Below, piece after piece: positions 42,417-52,002 of a DNA stretch of 64,000 nucleotides (its first letter is position 1; the number at the start of each line of letters is the position of its first letter). This DNA is from Candidatus Aenigmatarchaeota archaeon. GTDB lineage: Archaea; Aenigmatarchaeota; Aenigmatarchaeia; PWEA01; JACQIF01. The position numbers were made by a program, and so were the translations under genes. Below the pieces are notes generated by a model, which saw only the letters and a program-made list of their open reading frames with translations, was not told the DNA's origin and ran no database searches. Location: positions 1-64,000 of the forward strand of contig CP066684.1 in NCBI GenBank assembly GCA_016432325.1. The letters are read 5' to 3'.

Positions 42417-43352
42417 ATGAATCCCGTAAAAGACATCGCGTTTACGAGAGACACCAACGACCTGATAAAGCAGTTCTCCGAATCGGGCGGCTTCACGGCC
42501 AAGAAGCTCGCTGATGGCGTGGACATTCTTGAAACAGCGTCGAAGGAATGTACGCTTATGCTGTCGTTCCCTGCGGCGCTCATAGCTACAGGCACCCGCG
42601 GCGTCGTTCGTGACCTCGTCAAGAACAAACTCGTCTCGGCCATAATGACGACGAGCGGGACTCTGGACCACGACCTCGCGCGCCTGTGGCAGGATTATTA
42701 TCATGGCTCCTTCGACGCGGACGACGCAGAACTGCACAGGAAAGGAATCAACCGCCTTGGAAACATTTTCGTGCCGAACGAGTCTTACGGAGAGGTTCTG
42801 GAACAGAAACTGCAGCCGATGTTCAAGAGACTCTACGACGAAGGCCTGAGAGACTTCTCAACGAGGGAACTTGTCTGGAAAGTAGGCGAGCATATCGCAA
42901 ACGAAAAGAAAGCCGAAGAGTCCATCACGTATTGGGCGTGGAAGAATAAGATACCCATTTTCGTTCCGGGTCCGGCAGACGGGGCGTTCGGCTACCAGCT
43001 CTGGCTCTTCTGGCAGGACGGTCACAAGGACTTCACTGTGAACGTGCTGAAGGACGAGAGCGAACTCAACGCGCTCGTGCACGACGCGAAAAAACTCGCG
43101 GCTCTGATGATAGGAGGCGGAATTTCCAAGCACCACACGATATGGTGGAGCCAGTTCCGCGGCGGGTTGGATTATGCCGTGCAGATCACATCCGCGGTCG
43201 AATGGGACGGTTCGTTGTCCGGCGCGCGCACGCGCGAAGCCGTCTCGTGGGGCAAGATAAAGGAGAAAGCGAAGCACGTCACCATAGAAGGAGACGCGAG
43301 CGTTCTTCTTCCGCTGATGGTTTCTGCGCTGATGCAGAGGCTCAATATTTGA
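42417..43352 (+). CDS. dys: Deoxyhypusine synthase
   Basis: 311 residues. Matches the family through the NAD-binding ALIATGTRGVVRDLV, the SGTLDHDLAR motif, PGPADGAFG and the active-site lysine in REAVSWGKIK (Lys280). It adds the aminobutyl group of spermidine to aIF5A. TATA boxes for this gene and for polB (divergent) lie in 42357-42416. Confidence 0.95.
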   Translation: MNPVKDIAFTRDTNDLIKQFSESGGFTAKKLADGVDILETASKECTLMLSFPAALIATGTRGVVRDLVKNKLVSAIMTTSGTLDHDLARLWQDYYHGSFDADDAELHRKGINRLGNIFVPNESYGEVLEQKLQPMFKRLYDEGLRDFSTRELVWKVGEHIANEKKAEESITYWAWKNKIPIFVPGPADGAFGYQLWLFWQDGHKDFTVNVLKDESELNALVHDAKKLAALMIGGGISKHHTIWWSQFRGGLDYAVQITSAVEWDGSLSGARTREAVSWGKIKEKAKHVTIEGDASVLLPLMVSALMQRLNI

Positions 43353-43599
43353 GAATCCAGTATTTCTCTGTTTTATCTCCTGTGTGAACGGTCTCTATTT
43401 CCAACACGCCTTCTTTTGAGAGATCCATGAACCGCTCTCTTATTTCTGGGTCCAAGCCCACGTCAGGTATCTTTCCATCAAGATCCGGTGGGATGGAGAG
43501 TCCGTCCGCCGCTCCGTGTGCTGCTTCATCTGATAGACCGCCTTCTACCAGAACGGAATAGACTCTGTATCTCAAATCCGTTTCTGTTCGAGCGTCCAT
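43342..43599 (-). CDS. Small hypothetical protein
   Basis: 85 residues, acidic, with a helix-turn-helix-like N-terminal half (ETDLRYRVYSVLVEGGLSDEAAHGAADGL) and a beta C-terminus (DLSKEGVLEIETVHTGDKTEKYWILKY). Could be a winged helix, not certain. A TATA (GGATTTAAACG) lies about 25 bp upstream. Overlaps the convergent dys end by 11 bases. Confidence 0.6.
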   Translation of the reverse strand: MDARTETDLRYRVYSVLVEGGLSDEAAHGAADGLSIPPDLDGKIPDVGLDPEIRERFMDLSKEGVLEIETVHTGDKTEKYWILKY

Positions 43600-43621
43600 G
43601 ACAAAAGATTCCCTCCAACGT

Positions 43622-44629
43622 TTAAATCCCTTTGTTTTGCGAGACTATCGACGCTCCATAGAAAGATCCAAGAACCAGACCCGCGGCGAGAGGAATCCAG
43701 TAGCTTATCAGGCGCTCGATTATTACAGCAGCAGCAGCCGCGTGCAGCGGCACGCCCAGAAGAACGAGTGCTCCAATCATGCCGCCCTCCATCAGGCCGA
43801 GACCGCCGGGCGTCGACGGCACGGTTGACAAGAGCAGGCTGACCCCCAGTACGACAACGATGACGGGCAATCCAACATTCGCCCCGACAGCCGCCAATAC
43901 GAGCGCGAAGCGCAGCATGTCGAAGAACCTCTGGGCGAGAGTGGTCGCGACTGCAATCGAGAGGGCGCGCGGATCCGAAAGACTCTCCTTGAAAACCTTC
44001 TGGAACTTTACGATGCGTGTGCGCAAGTCATGCACGCGGCTCCGTACGTTCGTACTTCTCGAGGACAGCCATTTGAGAGAGCCGTGTGCGAAGCGTGTGT
44101 GCGCGGCGAGAGAGACGAAGACGCCAATCACGACTGTTGCGGCTACGAGGCCCGCTATCATCAATGCAAGAAGCGACGTCTCAACGCCTATTACGAAAGC
44201 GGCTGTCGCGACTGCCACGAACATGGCTGTCAGGGAAACCAAGGCGTCCACGGACAGTTCCGCGGCCACTGTCGCGAGTCCGACACGCATCGGCACACCG
44301 CATTCCCGTTTCAATAGATACGCGCGTACGGGTTCGCCTGCGAACTTGGCCAACGGCGTGACGCCGTTGACGGCCATTCCAACGAACAGGTTGGCGTACA
44401 TGCTCGCGAATGGAACGTTGTAGCCGCTTCGCTGGACGAAAACTTTCCATCTTAATGTCCAGGCGACGGAAGAAAGAATGAACGCCGCGAATGCGAGAGC
44501 GACTATGTTGGGAGGGGCCGATATGAGAAGAGGAGCCAACTGGCCGAGGCCGACTGCGTTAAACTCCACAACAACGGCGACGATTCCAAGAAGAAACAGG
44601 AATACGGCAGCGTACCGTTTGAGAACCAT
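43622..44629 (-). CDS. Polytopic membrane protein, LPG synthase/flippase-like (UPF0104)
   Basis: 335 residues with about eight membrane helices. The pattern (MFVGMAVNGVTPLAKFAGEPVRAYLLKRECGVP and STVPSTPGGLGLMEGGMIGALVLLGV) is that of the lysylphosphatidylglycerol synthase transmembrane family, whose archaeal members are of unknown function, perhaps lipid-linked flippases. No synthase domain is present. Confidence 0.8.
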   Translation of the reverse strand: MVLKRYAAVFLFLLGIVAVVVEFNAVGLGQLAPLLISAPPNIVALAFAAFILSSVAWTLRWKVFVQRSGYNVPFASMYANLFVGMAVNGVTPLAKFAGEPVRAYLLKRECGVPMRVGLATVAAELSVDALVSLTAMFVAVATAAFVIGVETSLLALMIAGLVAATVVIGVFVSLAAHTRFAHGSLKWLSSRSTNVRSRVHDLRTRIVKFQKVFKESLSDPRALSIAVATTLAQRFFDMLRFALVLAAVGANVGLPVIVVVLGVSLLLSTVPSTPGGLGLMEGGMIGALVLLGVPLHAAAAAVIIERLISYWIPLAAGLVLGSFYGASIVSQNKGI

Positions 44630-44688
44630 GGCACTATTGGCGTGTGCAGCAATAAATGGTTTAAATCGTTTCCACTTCCAATATAGTT

Positions 44689-45222
44689 ATGCCAATAAAG
44701 GGTCGTGTTCATCAGCTAAGCGTAAAGCCAAGCACGCCGGGAGAAGTGGGCCTGCCCAAACTTGCTATTCCTCAGGCGGCAGTCACGCGTCTCGGAATGG
44801 CCGGTGATTACAATCAGTATAGGCAGGAAGTGCACGAGCCTCTCGGAGACGAGAGAATGGCACTGCTTTTGATGCCGCTTGAAACCATTTGGCAGTTGAA
44901 CGACGAAGACTGGCCTGTCAAGCCCGGAGACCTCGGAGAGAACATAACAACAGAGGGCATTCCTTACGGTGCTTTCGGAACGCAGATCAATAAGGGCCTC
45001 AAGTACGAACTGATCTCCGGCCACACGTTCAATATAGGGAACGACCTTGTTGCAGAGGTGGCCAAAGTCTGCAATCCCTGCCATAATCTCATGGAGCTCC
45101 CGTACGTCGGGAAGGAGAACTTCGCGGAGTTTTGCCGGACGCTTCTCGGAAGACGCGGTTGGTACGCGAGAGTTCTGGACGAGGGAACAGTGGATAGAGG
45201 AGCTCGAATCACACGGTTGTAG
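44689..45222 (+). CDS. MOSC-domain protein
   Basis: 177 residues. Residues KPSTPGEVGLPK, PGDLGENITTEG and the cysteine in EVAKVCNPCHNL are MOSC landmarks. In molybdenum cofactor sulfurases and YiiM-type proteins this cysteine can carry sulfur. No other molybdopterin gene lies nearby, so the substrate is unknown. Confidence 0.82.
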   Translation: MPIKGRVHQLSVKPSTPGEVGLPKLAIPQAAVTRLGMAGDYNQYRQEVHEPLGDERMALLLMPLETIWQLNDEDWPVKPGDLGENITTEGIPYGAFGTQINKGLKYELISGHTFNIGNDLVAEVAKVCNPCHNLMELPYVGKENFAEFCRTLLGRRGWYARVLDEGTVDRGARITRL

Positions 45223-45223
45223 T

Positions 45224-46435
45224 TTATACCAGCGCCGTCGCCAGCTTCAGGAGAGAAGGCTTCTTCATGAGCACTTTCGCAAGAACGCTCAACCTTTTGC
45301 CGTGGCAAAGCTCCATTATGGTCTCCCCGTCCAGGCTGTCCGCGAGCATGTCCATGTCCTCGTCGGCTATCTTCTCCATCACTTCGCGCACTTTTTCCAC
45401 ATTGCGGAGCATGTTCCCGCGCTCTGTCCACCAGCGTTCGTTGTACGTTGCGAGCGCCTTCGCCGAGAAGTCGTTCTTCTGTTTGGCCTCTGCGAGCACG
45501 TGCCCCAGTATGTAGCCGGCTCTCTGGGCTTCGCCTATCCCGCCGCCGTGTATCGGGTTCACCTGGTGAGCCGCGTCTCCGACAGCCGCGAAGCCGTTCA
45601 GAACCATGTTCTTCAGGAAGCCTCCGACAGGGATGCCTCCGCATACGGTGTTGACGATAGAACCTTTCCTTATACCGGGCTGCGTCGCAATCCACGCGTC
45701 CAGATATTGTTTGGCCGTCTTCTCGTAGCCCATGGAACCGATGCCTATACCGACGTTCGCGCGGTCGTCGCCCTTGGGGAATATCCAGACGTAGCCGCGC
45801 GGCGAAATCTTCGAGCCGAAGTATATTATGAGCTTGCGCGGATCCTCCATCTCGATGTCGACCATCTCGTACTGGTAGCCCGAGTCAGTCGTCTTCAGCA
45901 TCAGCGTCGAGCGCAAGCCGGCCATGCGCGTGATGCGTCCTTCGACGCCGTCCGCCCCGACAACGGCGTTGCACTTTATCTCGAAATCATCGCTCTCAAA
46001 GTTGCCTTTGACGCCTGTTATGTACGTTTCTCCGTTCTTCTGTTCCTTGACGAGTTGCGTAATCTCGGTTTTGGCTTGCACGTACGCGCCTTTGCGCGCC
46101 GCCTGCTGCGCGAGCCACGCGTCATACATCTTGCGTTCGAGAATATAACCGACTGTCTCTCCAAAGTCTATGACGACCTTCTTGCCGTTTGGAGAATAGA
46201 CTATCGCGCCGTCTATCTCCTGCGCGTAGACCTGGCGAGGAAGCTTGTCGACCATTCCCAGCGCTTGGACCGCGTAGATGCTCAGGCCTTCGCCGCATCG
46301 GACAGGGATTCCTATTTCCTGACGTTTTTCTAGAAGTGCGGTCTTGAGTCCGAGCTCTGCGCACTTGCGCGCTGTGGCCGAACCGCCTGGTCCTGCGCCC
46401 ACGACAACAACATCATATTCAGAACCCAGAACCAT
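45224..46435 (-). CDS. Geranylgeranyl reductase (archaeal lipid saturation)
   Basis: 403 residues. FAD-binding GxGxxG in VVVGAGPGGSATARK, the RCGEGLS segment, GDAAHQVNPIHGGGIGEAQRAG for the FAD pyrophosphate, and the family WIFPKGDDRANVGIG. It hydrogenates the double bonds of geranylgeranyl chains in archaeal ether lipids. A ferredoxin gene lies nine bases upstream and probably supplies electrons. Confidence 0.93.
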   Translation of the reverse strand: MVLGSEYDVVVVGAGPGGSATARKCAELGLKTALLEKRQEIGIPVRCGEGLSIYAVQALGMVDKLPRQVYAQEIDGAIVYSPNGKKVVIDFGETVGYILERKMYDAWLAQQAARKGAYVQAKTEITQLVKEQKNGETYITGVKGNFESDDFEIKCNAVVGADGVEGRITRMAGLRSTLMLKTTDSGYQYEMVDIEMEDPRKLIIYFGSKISPRGYVWIFPKGDDRANVGIGIGSMGYEKTAKQYLDAWIATQPGIRKGSIVNTVCGGIPVGGFLKNMVLNGFAAVGDAAHQVNPIHGGGIGEAQRAGYILGHVLAEAKQKNDFSAKALATYNERWWTERGNMLRNVEKVREVMEKIADEDMDMLADSLDGETIMELCHGKRLSVLAKVLMKKPSLLKLATALV

Positions 46436-46444
46436 ATGTTCACC

Positions 46445-46672
46445 TTAATGAGCGTGTTGCTTTGCCTTCGGGGGCTCGACTTTGATGCATCCTATCGGGC
46501 AGACCTTCTCGCAGAGCGTGCAGTGCGTGCACTTCTCCTCTATGAAATGTATTCCCCCGCGTTCCGTGAGGTCCAGCGCGAGAGGCGGGCACACGCCCAC
46601 GCAAGCGCCGCATCTGAGGCACTTGTCGTCGTCTATCGTCCAGCCCTGTTCCTGTCTGATGCCTTGATCCAT
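46445..46672 (-). CDS. Two-cluster ferredoxin
   Basis: 75 residues from MDQGIRQEQGW. Two [4Fe-4S] motifs: CLRCGACVGVCPP and CTHCTLCEKVCPIGC. Placed just before the geranylgeranyl reductase in the same direction, so it is the likely electron donor. A long hairpin, CATGGAC...GTCCATG with an inner GAAAC/GTTTC, precedes it at 46692-46727. Confidence 0.92.
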   Translation of the reverse strand: MDQGIRQEQGWTIDDDKCLRCGACVGVCPPLALDLTERGGIHFIEEKCTHCTLCEKVCPIGCIKVEPPKAKQHAH

Positions 46673-46814
46673 GAACTTCACCTTTTCCTCATGGACTTTT
46701 GAAACAGCAGTTTCATTTGGTCCATGCGTTACGTGAGACGCGCGTCTTAAATAGGTTGTGTCGGCGAAGTTTTGATTTGTGTGTTTCAGGAGTAAACGAG
46801 ATGGCACCATTTTC

Positions 46815-48128
46815 TTAAGGAACCAGCCTCTTCATGTCATGCGGGACGAACGTGACCTCGCGCACGTTCTTGACGCCGAGCATCTGCATGAGGAATCTCG
46901 TGAGACCGAAGCCCAGGCCGCCGTGCGGAGGCGTGCCGTAGCGGAAGAAGTCCAGATAAAACTGGACGTTTTCCATCTTCATCTTCTTTTCTGCCGCTTG
47001 CTTGAGCAGAACGTCATAACGGTGCTCGCGCTGCGAGCCTGATGTTATCTCCAGTCCCTTCCACAGCAGGTCGAAGCTTTTCGTAACTGCAGGATTCTTC
47101 TCGTTTCTCATGGTGTAGAACGGGCGAACGGCCCACGGGAACTCTGTCAGGAAAACGAACTCGTGTTTCTTCTTTTCCTGTATGTGCGTGCCCATCAGCT
47201 TCTCGCCTTCCGAATCGAGATCGGTGAAGTCATGCGTCTCCGCGGGAGCGCGGCCCGTTATCTTGTGGGCCTCCTTGATTGTGACGCGCGGGAAGGGCGT
47301 TTCCGGAACGACCACATCGACGCCGAACGCCTCCTTGATTTCAGAACCGAACTGCTTCTTGACGGATTCGAGGACGTGAACTATCATCTTCTCTTCATGC
47401 GCCATCACATCTTCTTCCGAATCTAGCCACGACATCTCGGCGTCCACTGACGTGTATTCAGTGTCGTGGCGGCTCGTCTCCGAAGGGTTCGCGCGGAAGA
47501 CCGGTGCAATCTCAAAGACTTTCTCAAAGCCGGCCATCATCGCCATCTGCTTGTAGAACTGCGGCGACTGTGCTAGGTAGCCGCTCCTGCCGAAGTACTC
47601 GACCTCGAACAGTTCTGCGCCCGTCTCGCTCGGAGAGCCCATTATCTTGGGAGAGTGTATCTCGATGAAGCCGTTCTTCAGCCAGAACTCGCGCATCGCG
47701 GCCTCGACAGCGGTCTGAATCCTAAATACCAGTAGGTTCTTCGGACTGCGCAGGTCCAGATATCTCCAGTCCAGCCGTTTGTCCAAACCCGTCGGCGTAT
47801 TGCCCCAGACGTCTATGGGCAGAGGCGTTTCGCTGCGCGAGAGTACGCTCCACTCCTTTACGACGAGCTCGTTCTCTCCCGACTTCACTTTGCCGCGGAC
47901 GACGTCGCCTGTGGCGGCGATGACGCTCTCGGGCGTGAGATTCTTCACCGACTCAAAATCTTTCACGTCGGGTTTGAAAGTCAGTTGGATAGTGCCCGAA
48001 CTATCGCGCAGTATTACGAAAGCAAGCTTTCCGACAGCACGGACGCTCTTTACCCAGCCTGCGACTGTCGCGTCGCCCTCGCTCTTCTTCGCATCTTCGG
48101 CGTGCAGACGCTTCTGAAGACGTACCAT
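46815..48128 (-). CDS. aspS: Aspartyl-tRNA synthetase
   Basis: 437 residues from MVRLQKRLHAEDAKK, the length of archaeal/eukaryotic-type AspRS. The OB-fold anticodon domain (VAGWVKSVRAVGKLAFVILRD) is followed by the class II core: motif 2 FRANPSETSRHDTEYTSVD, motif 3 GGLGFGLTRFLMQML. Its substrate, tRNA-Asp, is in this window. Confidence 0.96.
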   Translation of the reverse strand: MVRLQKRLHAEDAKKSEGDATVAGWVKSVRAVGKLAFVILRDSSGTIQLTFKPDVKDFESVKNLTPESVIAATGDVVRGKVKSGENELVVKEWSVLSRSETPLPIDVWGNTPTGLDKRLDWRYLDLRSPKNLLVFRIQTAVEAAMREFWLKNGFIEIHSPKIMGSPSETGAELFEVEYFGRSGYLAQSPQFYKQMAMMAGFEKVFEIAPVFRANPSETSRHDTEYTSVDAEMSWLDSEEDVMAHEEKMIVHVLESVKKQFGSEIKEAFGVDVVVPETPFPRVTIKEAHKITGRAPAETHDFTDLDSEGEKLMGTHIQEKKKHEFVFLTEFPWAVRPFYTMRNEKNPAVTKSFDLLWKGLEITSGSQREHRYDVLLKQAAEKKMKMENVQFYLDFFRYGTPPHGGLGFGLTRFLMQMLGVKNVREVTFVPHDMKRLVP

Positions 48129-48133
48129 GGAAA

Positions 48134-48361
48134 TCACAGGTTTGTAGCGAGGGTCCACACGATTATCCAGATGAAGACATACATGAAGGCCAGTCCCAGC
48201 GCCTTCTTCTTGAAGTCAGGGACTTTCTTGGTCAGTTGCGCGGCTGCAAGAAACGCCACTATTCCAAGCGCGTATGCGGCGTATTTGGGAACGAATGCCG
48301 AAATTGCGCCGACTGCTATGGCCAGCGCCACATACACCAAGTTGAGTTTCCTGTCGTCCAT
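48134..48361 (-). CDS. Small three-helix membrane protein, possibly EMC6-like
   Basis: 75 residues with three hydrophobic segments (LVYVALAIAVGAISAFV, YAAYALGIVAFLAAAQL, LGLAFMYVFIWIIVWTLA) and a positively charged loop KKVPDFKKK. Size and topology resemble archaeal EMC6-like insertase partners, but I see no diagnostic motif. Five bases upstream of aspS. Confidence 0.55.
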   Translation of the reverse strand: MDDRKLNLVYVALAIAVGAISAFVPKYAAYALGIVAFLAAAQLTKKVPDFKKKALGLAFMYVFIWIIVWTLATNL

Positions 48362-48448
48362 TTGCCGAACCTCGCGAGTAAGACCCGAGACTCGTCCCGG
48401 GACAGGTCGCTATTTATAACGGGGATTTAAATATACAAGGGAAAGACG

Positions 48449-49054
48449 ATGTTGCGATATCTCGTGGTGCTGCTTCTCGCCGTCGCATTCATCTTGGCTG
48501 CCAACGAAGCCGAAGCCCAACAGCAGACCGAGCTGCGCCTCTTCGTAGAGGCTTCGATAGGCGTCTCTGTGGAAGCGCCGGACAAGGTTACGCTCAACCT
48601 CGGAGAGCCCGGCGGTTTCTTCATGACCATCGTGAACGAGGGGAACATCCGCGACAAGATACGCGTCGAAGGCGCGCTGGTCCCGAAAAACGACTGGGTG
48701 GATTTCGCGTTCGCCTGCACAGGCGGTCTGGGGGAATGCGACTCCGTGCTGGGTTCCGGCATGCACACCATAGACAACATCGAGCTGACGCCTGAGATAA
48801 ACTCGACCACGGTTTTCGTCGAGATGGAAGGATGGAGAAAGACGTCCACGTTCTCTAAGGCGAACAAGCCCGTTCTCGCGCTCACCGGATACTCGCTGAC
48901 GAATTCTACAAAACAGAGCCTGAAGGCGATAGAGGTCGACGTAGTGGACCCCAACGCAAGCTTCGGTCCCCTTGCCGCGCCTGAGCTGAATCCGTACGCG
49001 AGCATAGCCCTGATGGTTCTCGCCGGAATGATTGCATACCGCGGCACCTTCTAG
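48449..49054 (+). CDS. Secreted protein with C-terminal membrane anchor
   Basis: 201 residues. Signal peptide MLRYLVVLLLAVAFILAANEAEA, a beta-sandwich (VTLNLGEPGGFFMTIVNEGNIRDKIRV, like a CARDB/NEW3 module), two cysteines that could pair (FACTGGLGEC), and a terminal helix ASIALMVLAGMIAYR. Another member of the surface protein set here. Ligand unknown. Confidence 0.65.
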   Translation: MLRYLVVLLLAVAFILAANEAEAQQQTELRLFVEASIGVSVEAPDKVTLNLGEPGGFFMTIVNEGNIRDKIRVEGALVPKNDWVDFAFACTGGLGECDSVLGSGMHTIDNIELTPEINSTTVFVEMEGWRKTSTFSKANKPVLALTGYSLTNSTKQSLKAIEVDVVDPNASFGPLAAPELNPYASIALMVLAGMIAYRGTF

Positions 49055-49087
49055 CTCTTTTTATAACAGCGCGTCATACGTTCGCTT

Positions 49088-50062
49088 ATGACAATTCACA
49101 AGGTAGTCGCTGAGTTGAAGAAGGCGCGCAAGATAGCGATACTCACGCACCACAATGCCGATCTCGACTCTGTCTGCCCGGCGCTTGTATTGAAGGAGGT
49201 TCTGCAAAACCAAGGCAAGGAAGCGATGGTAGGCGCGGCAGAGAGCGTCAGTAAAGGAGCGAGGCGCATGATAGAAGGGCACGACGTTAAGATAGACCCT
49301 GACGTGAGCGCGTACGACCTGGTCGTTACGATAGACTGTGCGTCTCCCGAACAGCTTCTTCCCATCAAGCTGGACTACACGAAACTCGTGGTTATTGACC
49401 ACCACCAACCCGGTGCGCTCGCGGAGAAGGCCGTGGCAGCGTACGTCGACTCTACGTCGCGCTCGTGCACGCAGATCGTTTACAAGATAGTCAAGGAGTT
49501 TGATGTGAAGCTGACGCCTGATATGGCCAAACTGCTCATCGCCGGAATCGTCGGAGACACCGCATACCTGCGTTTCGCTGACATCGAGATATTCGAGATT
49601 CTGATAGAACTGCTCAAGATATCGGGGAAGAAGTACCACGAGATTCTGGACCTGCTCGGTTCCGAGACGGACGTTTCCGAACGCATAGCCATTCTGAAGT
49701 CCGCGAAGAGGATTCACGCGTATTCTGTCGGAGACGTGCTGGTCGTCTTTTCCACGGTCGGCTCTTTTGAAGCGTCCGTCGCACGCTCGTTCCTGAAGCT
49801 CGGTTCGGATATAGCGATCGTTGCGGTTCCGCGCGACGGAGCCGTGCGCATCTCGGGCCGCATGAACTGGACGCTGAGGCCCAAACTGAACTTAGCGACA
49901 GAAATCTTCAAGCCCTGCGAGGCGTTCATCGGGGGCTCGGCAGGCGGGCATGACGCGGCCGCTTCGGCGAACGGCACCAAGCCCGAGAACATAAAGCGTA
50001 CGTTCGAAGAGATGCTGAAGCTCTTGGAGAAGAAGCTCGGCGCGAAAGCGAAGGAGATTTGA
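49088..50062 (+). CDS. DHH-family phosphoesterase (NrnA-like)
   Basis: 324 residues. DHH motifs are visible: ILTHHNADLDSVCPAL (motif I), VVTIDCASPEQL (motif II), VVIDHHQPG (motif III), IAGIVGDTAYLRF (motif IV), and the DHHA1 GGSAGGHDAAASA near the C-terminus. Such proteins degrade nanoRNA, pAp or cyclic dinucleotides; which of these applies is unknown. Confidence 0.9.
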   Translation: MTIHKVVAELKKARKIAILTHHNADLDSVCPALVLKEVLQNQGKEAMVGAAESVSKGARRMIEGHDVKIDPDVSAYDLVVTIDCASPEQLLPIKLDYTKLVVIDHHQPGALAEKAVAAYVDSTSRSCTQIVYKIVKEFDVKLTPDMAKLLIAGIVGDTAYLRFADIEIFEILIELLKISGKKYHEILDLLGSETDVSERIAILKSAKRIHAYSVGDVLVVFSTVGSFEASVARSFLKLGSDIAIVAVPRDGAVRISGRMNWTLRPKLNLATEIFKPCEAFIGGSAGGHDAAASANGTKPENIKRTFEEMLKLLEKKLGAKAKEI

Positions 50063-50109
50063 GAGGCCTACAGATGAATTATAAATAGCTTAGGTTGTGA
50101 TAGTGACCC

Positions 50110-50703
50110 ATGGCGACGAGCAACTATAGCATTCCGGTGAGGCGCGCAGCCTTGCCGCCGTATCTTTCTCAAAAGGAAGAATGGGCGCAAGGTGTGGCAG
50201 ACAACATCTCGTCTTTTGCCACGGCATTGACAGACGCCCCTAACAGGTCCCATGTGCGTGTTGTACCCGGCTCTAATGTAGACATAGCAGAGAACCTTTC
50301 GTGGGGGCCTGCTAAGGAGGCGTGGCTGTGGGGGTTCGTGGAGGTCGAAAATCCTCTTGGGTTTGCAGACACAGAAGACGGCTTGGTTATCCGTGTCGCG
50401 TGCAGTCGGACGTGGCGGCAGATGCCTGACGTGTTCTTCCCTAAGGCCGACGATCATCCAGTCGAAATACAGGCGCAGTGGGGCAAGTTGACAGGTTTCT
50501 ATCCAGGAGTTCCACTATCTGTCTATAGAGACCCCTACGGCCAGCTTACGGGGGAAACGGTTCTTTCGCCCAGAACGGTAGACGCTATGGCAAGAACGGT
50601 TGGCGAAAGATTTGACCGAAAGGGAGACGAGATAATGGCGCTTAGGAGTCCAGACAAACTCTGGAGAGAACAGTACGGCAGGACGGTGCGGGTGGAGCAT
50701 TAG
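50110..50703 (+). CDS. Hypothetical protein
   Basis: 197 residues, no recognised family. Rich in Trp and Pro, no signal or membrane segment. TATA (TATAAATAG, near 50080-50090) lies about 25 bp before the ATG. The cupin-like gene follows without a gap, so they form a two-gene operon. Confidence 0.6.
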   Translation: MATSNYSIPVRRAALPPYLSQKEEWAQGVADNISSFATALTDAPNRSHVRVVPGSNVDIAENLSWGPAKEAWLWGFVEVENPLGFADTEDGLVIRVACSRTWRQMPDVFFPKADDHPVEIQAQWGKLTGFYPGVPLSVYRDPYGQLTGETVLSPRTVDAMARTVGERFDRKGDEIMALRSPDKLWREQYGRTVRVEH

Positions 50704-51237
50704 ATGCCAGTCAATACAATGTCGTTCGAAGCCAAGGTTCCCCGCATAGGCACGTATTCTACGAAGGGCGCGCCCATTGCGATGGGGACCCTCGGTAAGA
50801 TTGACGGGGAGATAGACGCAGGCGCGATTAAGAGCATTAACATAGAAGACATGTTCAGTTATGATTACGCGGTTCAGAAAGAAAACAGCGCCCTCACTCA
50901 TCTGCATCCTGTGGTCGAGACCGTATGGGTCGCCAAAGGCCCGTACCACGACCCGGAGTTCGTCGATGTCGTAGGAGAGTACAAGACCGGCCAAACCGTC
51001 CAATATCCGGCGCATTCGATACACACGCCGACAAGCGACGACGGCGCGCTCCTGTTCTGCATATCCAGATTCCCGAAGTTCAACAGCAGGCGAGCCGACC
51101 AGCCCGACTCTGAAAATCCGCTCCTGAAGCATCTGACAGAACACGGCGCCGAAGTCGCGCAAGTGATGGGCGTCCCTGCTGAAACACTCATCGAATTCTA
51201 CAGACAGAATCAAGTCGTACGACCAGCGAAGGCCTAG
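50704..51237 (+). CDS. Cupin-like protein
   Basis: 177 residues. The run HLHPVVETVWV followed by PAHSIHTP has the His/Glu ... His spacing of a cupin metal site, and the beta-rich pattern around it agrees. Substrate unknown. Start is immediately after the stop of the preceding gene. Confidence 0.6.
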   Translation: MPVNTMSFEAKVPRIGTYSTKGAPIAMGTLGKIDGEIDAGAIKSINIEDMFSYDYAVQKENSALTHLHPVVETVWVAKGPYHDPEFVDVVGEYKTGQTVQYPAHSIHTPTSDDGALLFCISRFPKFNSRRADQPDSENPLLKHLTEHGAEVAQVMGVPAETLIEFYRQNQVVRPAKA

Positions 51238-51303
51238 TCGCTGCATTTAAATACCTTATCCGGCTACTCACGCCAGATGTTCGCTACATCTGCGGTGAGG
51301 GGC

Positions 51304-51552
51304 ATGGACACAGAACCTATTGTGCAAGCTATAGAGCAGATTCTCACGGACCGCGGGGTCCCGAAAAACATCAAATCCTCCTGCGATGAGTGCCTGCGCG
51401 CCCTCAAGGATGAGAAGGAAGACCTTTCCGTGCGCCTCAATACGTGCATCTCCGTTCTCGACGAAGTATCGAACGATCCGAACATCCCGATGCACACGCG
51501 GACCTTCGTCTGGAACATCGTTTCCATGCTCGAGGCGGCGCAGCACGCTTAA
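51304..51552 (+). CDS. UPF0147 family protein
   Basis: 82 residues from MDTEPIVQAIEQIL. All-helical, with DRGVPKNIKSSCDECLRAL and NDPNIPMHTRTFVWNIVSMLE as the conserved blocks of this small archaeal family. Function unknown. A TATA (ATTTAAATACC, near 51245) suits this start. Confidence 0.82.
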   Translation: MDTEPIVQAIEQILTDRGVPKNIKSSCDECLRALKDEKEDLSVRLNTCISVLDEVSNDPNIPMHTRTFVWNIVSMLEAAQHA

Positions 51553-51576
51553 ATCCTTCCATTCTAGACTGCTGTC

Positions 51577-52002
51577 ATGGAGAACGTCCAGATCAGAGAT
51601 TACACGGACGCGGATTACAACCAAGTAAAACAAATTCTGATAGAAGGAAATCTCTTTGATGAAACTCTGGACAGCAGAGACAACCTCCGGAAGAAAATAG
51701 AGCGGGATCCGGCCTCCATTATAGTCGCGGTGTTCGATAACCGTGTGATAGGCAACGCCTATATTGTAGAGGACGGATGGGCCCATTTCATATTTCGTCT
51801 GAGCGTCAGCAAAGAACACAGAAAGCGCGGTGTAGGCAAACTTCTGATGCAAGCCGCGGAGAAGAGGATGAAAGACAGAGGGACGCCGGAGGTTGGTCTC
51901 TTAGTTAGAAGCGACGACAACGAGTTAGTCGGCTACTACAAGAAACAGGGGTACACGCATTCCGAAAAGACCTTCAGGTTCATGTGGAAGAAGCTCTCTT
52001 AG
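51577..52002 (+). CDS. GNAT acetyltransferase
   Basis: 141 residues. Acetyl-CoA binding loop in RLSVSKEHRKRGVGKLLMQAAE, then GLLVRSDDNELVGYYKKQGY. RimI-like size; the acceptor is unknown. The end overlaps the convergent DUF1405 gene by 23 bases. Confidence 0.85.
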   Translation: MENVQIRDYTDADYNQVKQILIEGNLFDETLDSRDNLRKKIERDPASIIVAVFDNRVIGNAYIVEDGWAHFIFRLSVSKEHRKRGVGKLLMQAAEKRMKDRGTPEVGLLVRSDDNELVGYYKKQGYTHSEKTFRFMWKKLS